Assembly: GCA_913054215.1 (NCBI GenBank)
Contig: CAJXJE010000054.1
Span: forward strand, 1 to 5,624
Direction of reading: 5' to 3'
Source: an uncultured Candidatus Peregrinibacteria bacterium
GTDB taxonomy: Bacteria; Patescibacteriota; Gracilibacteria; Peribacterales; Peribacteraceae
DNA length: 5,624 nt
Of the stretch, positions 4,973-5,624 are shown piece by piece. Numbering within the stretch: the first letter of the stretch is position 1; each line of letters begins with the position of its first letter. The translations under genes and the position numbers were made by a program. The notes beneath the pieces are model-generated. The model saw only the letters and a program-made list of their open reading frames with translations, had not been told where the DNA came from and did no database searches.

Positions 4973-5624
4973 CTAATGGAAGAGCCTGCGTTGTGCATCT
5001 TCGGAAAGTTCAACACCAAGCAGTGCGTATCCAAGCTCTGTTACGGTGCGTCCCTTTGCTGTGCGCTGTAAATAGCCACACTGCATCAGATACGGTTCAT
5101 AAACATCTTCTAGCGTATCGGCCTCCTCTGCAGTTGCTGCAGCAAGGGTGGAAAGCCCGACTGGTCCTCCGGAAAATTTCTCCACAATCGTGCGCAGTAT
5201 TTCTCGGTCGGTGTGGTCTAGCCCCTTGTCATCGATACCGAGTTTGCCGAGTGTCACTTCTACACGATCTTTGGTAATGCTATGTTCATCGCTCACTTGT
5301 GCAAAGTCTCGGATCGACCTGATCAAGCGATTGGCAATACGTGGAGTAGACCGGCAACTCTTTGCGACGAGGTACGCAGCACCAGTTTCCAGCGTCACAT
5401 CTAAAATTCCAGCCGTACGCTCGACGATCTGTTCCATTTCGATATCGTTATAAAAATTGAGCTTGAAGTTATGCGTAAAACGATCCCTCAGAGGAGCGCT
5501 CACAGATCCTATTTTTGTTGTAGCGCCCACAAGCGTAAAGGGTTTCAGCTCCAATCGCATCGAACGTGCTGCAGGCCCTTTACCGATGACTAGATCGAGT
5601 GCGAAGTCTTCCATCGCACTGTAC
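4973..5624 (-). CDS. ruvB: Holliday junction branch-migration helicase RuvB, C-terminal part (5' end outside window)
   Basis: RuvB is the hexameric AAA+ motor that, with RuvA, drives branch migration of Holliday junctions. The frame is open to the right edge and gives 216 residues beginning YSAMEDF. The ATG at 5612-5614 is an internal Met of the family's conserved AMEDF segment, not the start. Roughly the first third of the protein, including Walker A and B, is off the window. Visible are IGKGPAARS (13-21), the sensor 1 region FTLVGATT (29-36), the arginine-finger segment LRDRF (45-49), and sensor 2 TPRIANR (93-99). The C-terminal winged-helix DNA-binding domain includes GLDHTDREILRTI (134-146), FSGGPVGL (150-157) and LEDVYEPYLMQCGYLQRT (171-188). 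The family's usual G before TPR is S here (RSTPRIANR), and LRDRFG is LRDRFT; both look tolerable. The stop TAG is followed after 9 bases by the membrane-protein gene. Confidence 0.97.
   Translation of the reverse strand, partial: YSAMEDFALDLVIGKGPAARSMRLELKPFTLVGATTKIGSVSAPLRDRFTHNFKLNFYNDIEMEQIVERTAGILDVTLETGAAYLVAKSCRSTPRIANRLIRSIRDFAQVSDEHSITKDRVEVTLGKLGIDDKGLDHTDREILRTIVEKFSGGPVGLSTLAAATAEEADTLEDVYEPYLMQCGYLQRTAKGRTVTELGYALLGVELSEDAQRRLFH

Noticed and set aside
5612..5614. ATG as the ruvB start codon
   Set aside because: The residues before it (YSA) continue the conserved RuvB segment ahead of MEDF, and the ATPase motifs must lie further upstream, so this Met is internal.

Overview
The window is a compact stretch of a bacterial chromosome of moderate GC. 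Nearly all genes lie on the minus strand. Read in the direction of transcription (right to left) they are: the 3' part of ruvB (Holliday-junction helicase), a small five-helix DMT/EamA-type membrane protein 9 nt behind it, a palindrome-rich non-coding block of about 340 bp, a degenerate tRNA-like sequence, an intact tRNA-Pro(GGG) with encoded CCA, a DHH/DHHA1 phosphoesterase (NrnA-like) and infB (translation initiation factor IF2). At the left edge the last 61 codons of an unrecognised plus-strand gene run convergently into infB and overlap its 3' end by 17 bp.

The genetic code appears standard: UGG encodes Trp, no in-frame UGA is needed, and the small membrane protein ends at UGA. None of the three visible starts (infB, the phosphoesterase, the membrane protein) has a convincing Shine-Dalgarno sequence. 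The phosphoesterase has a near-consensus extended -10 promoter so close to its ATG that the mRNA would be almost leaderless. Together with the half-size DMT gene, the tight spacing, and infB behind a DHH phosphoesterase rather than behind nusA, this suggests a small-genome, perhaps Patescibacteria/CPR-type, bacterium. That placement is an inference of low to moderate confidence.

Region by region: 2-187 is the 3' end of an unknown gene; 171-2399 infB; 2400-2471 a short spacer with a weak promoter candidate; 2472-3818 the DHH phosphoesterase; 3819-3959 a spacer with a strong promoter; 3960-4035 tRNA-Pro; 4036-4076 a spacer with a promoter candidate; 4077-4150 the tRNA-like relic; 4179-4518 the inverted-repeat element; 4523-4963 the membrane protein; 4973-5624 ruvB.

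Functionally this is mostly housekeeping: translation initiation, proline decoding, nanoRNA or nucleotide turnover, and recombination. The parts not explained by known genes are the 4179-4518 block, which has three nested pairs of inverted repeats and a possible three-way-junction fold, and the neighbouring tRNA-like sequence. I did not find a defence system, CRISPR array, transposase or recognisable integrase.
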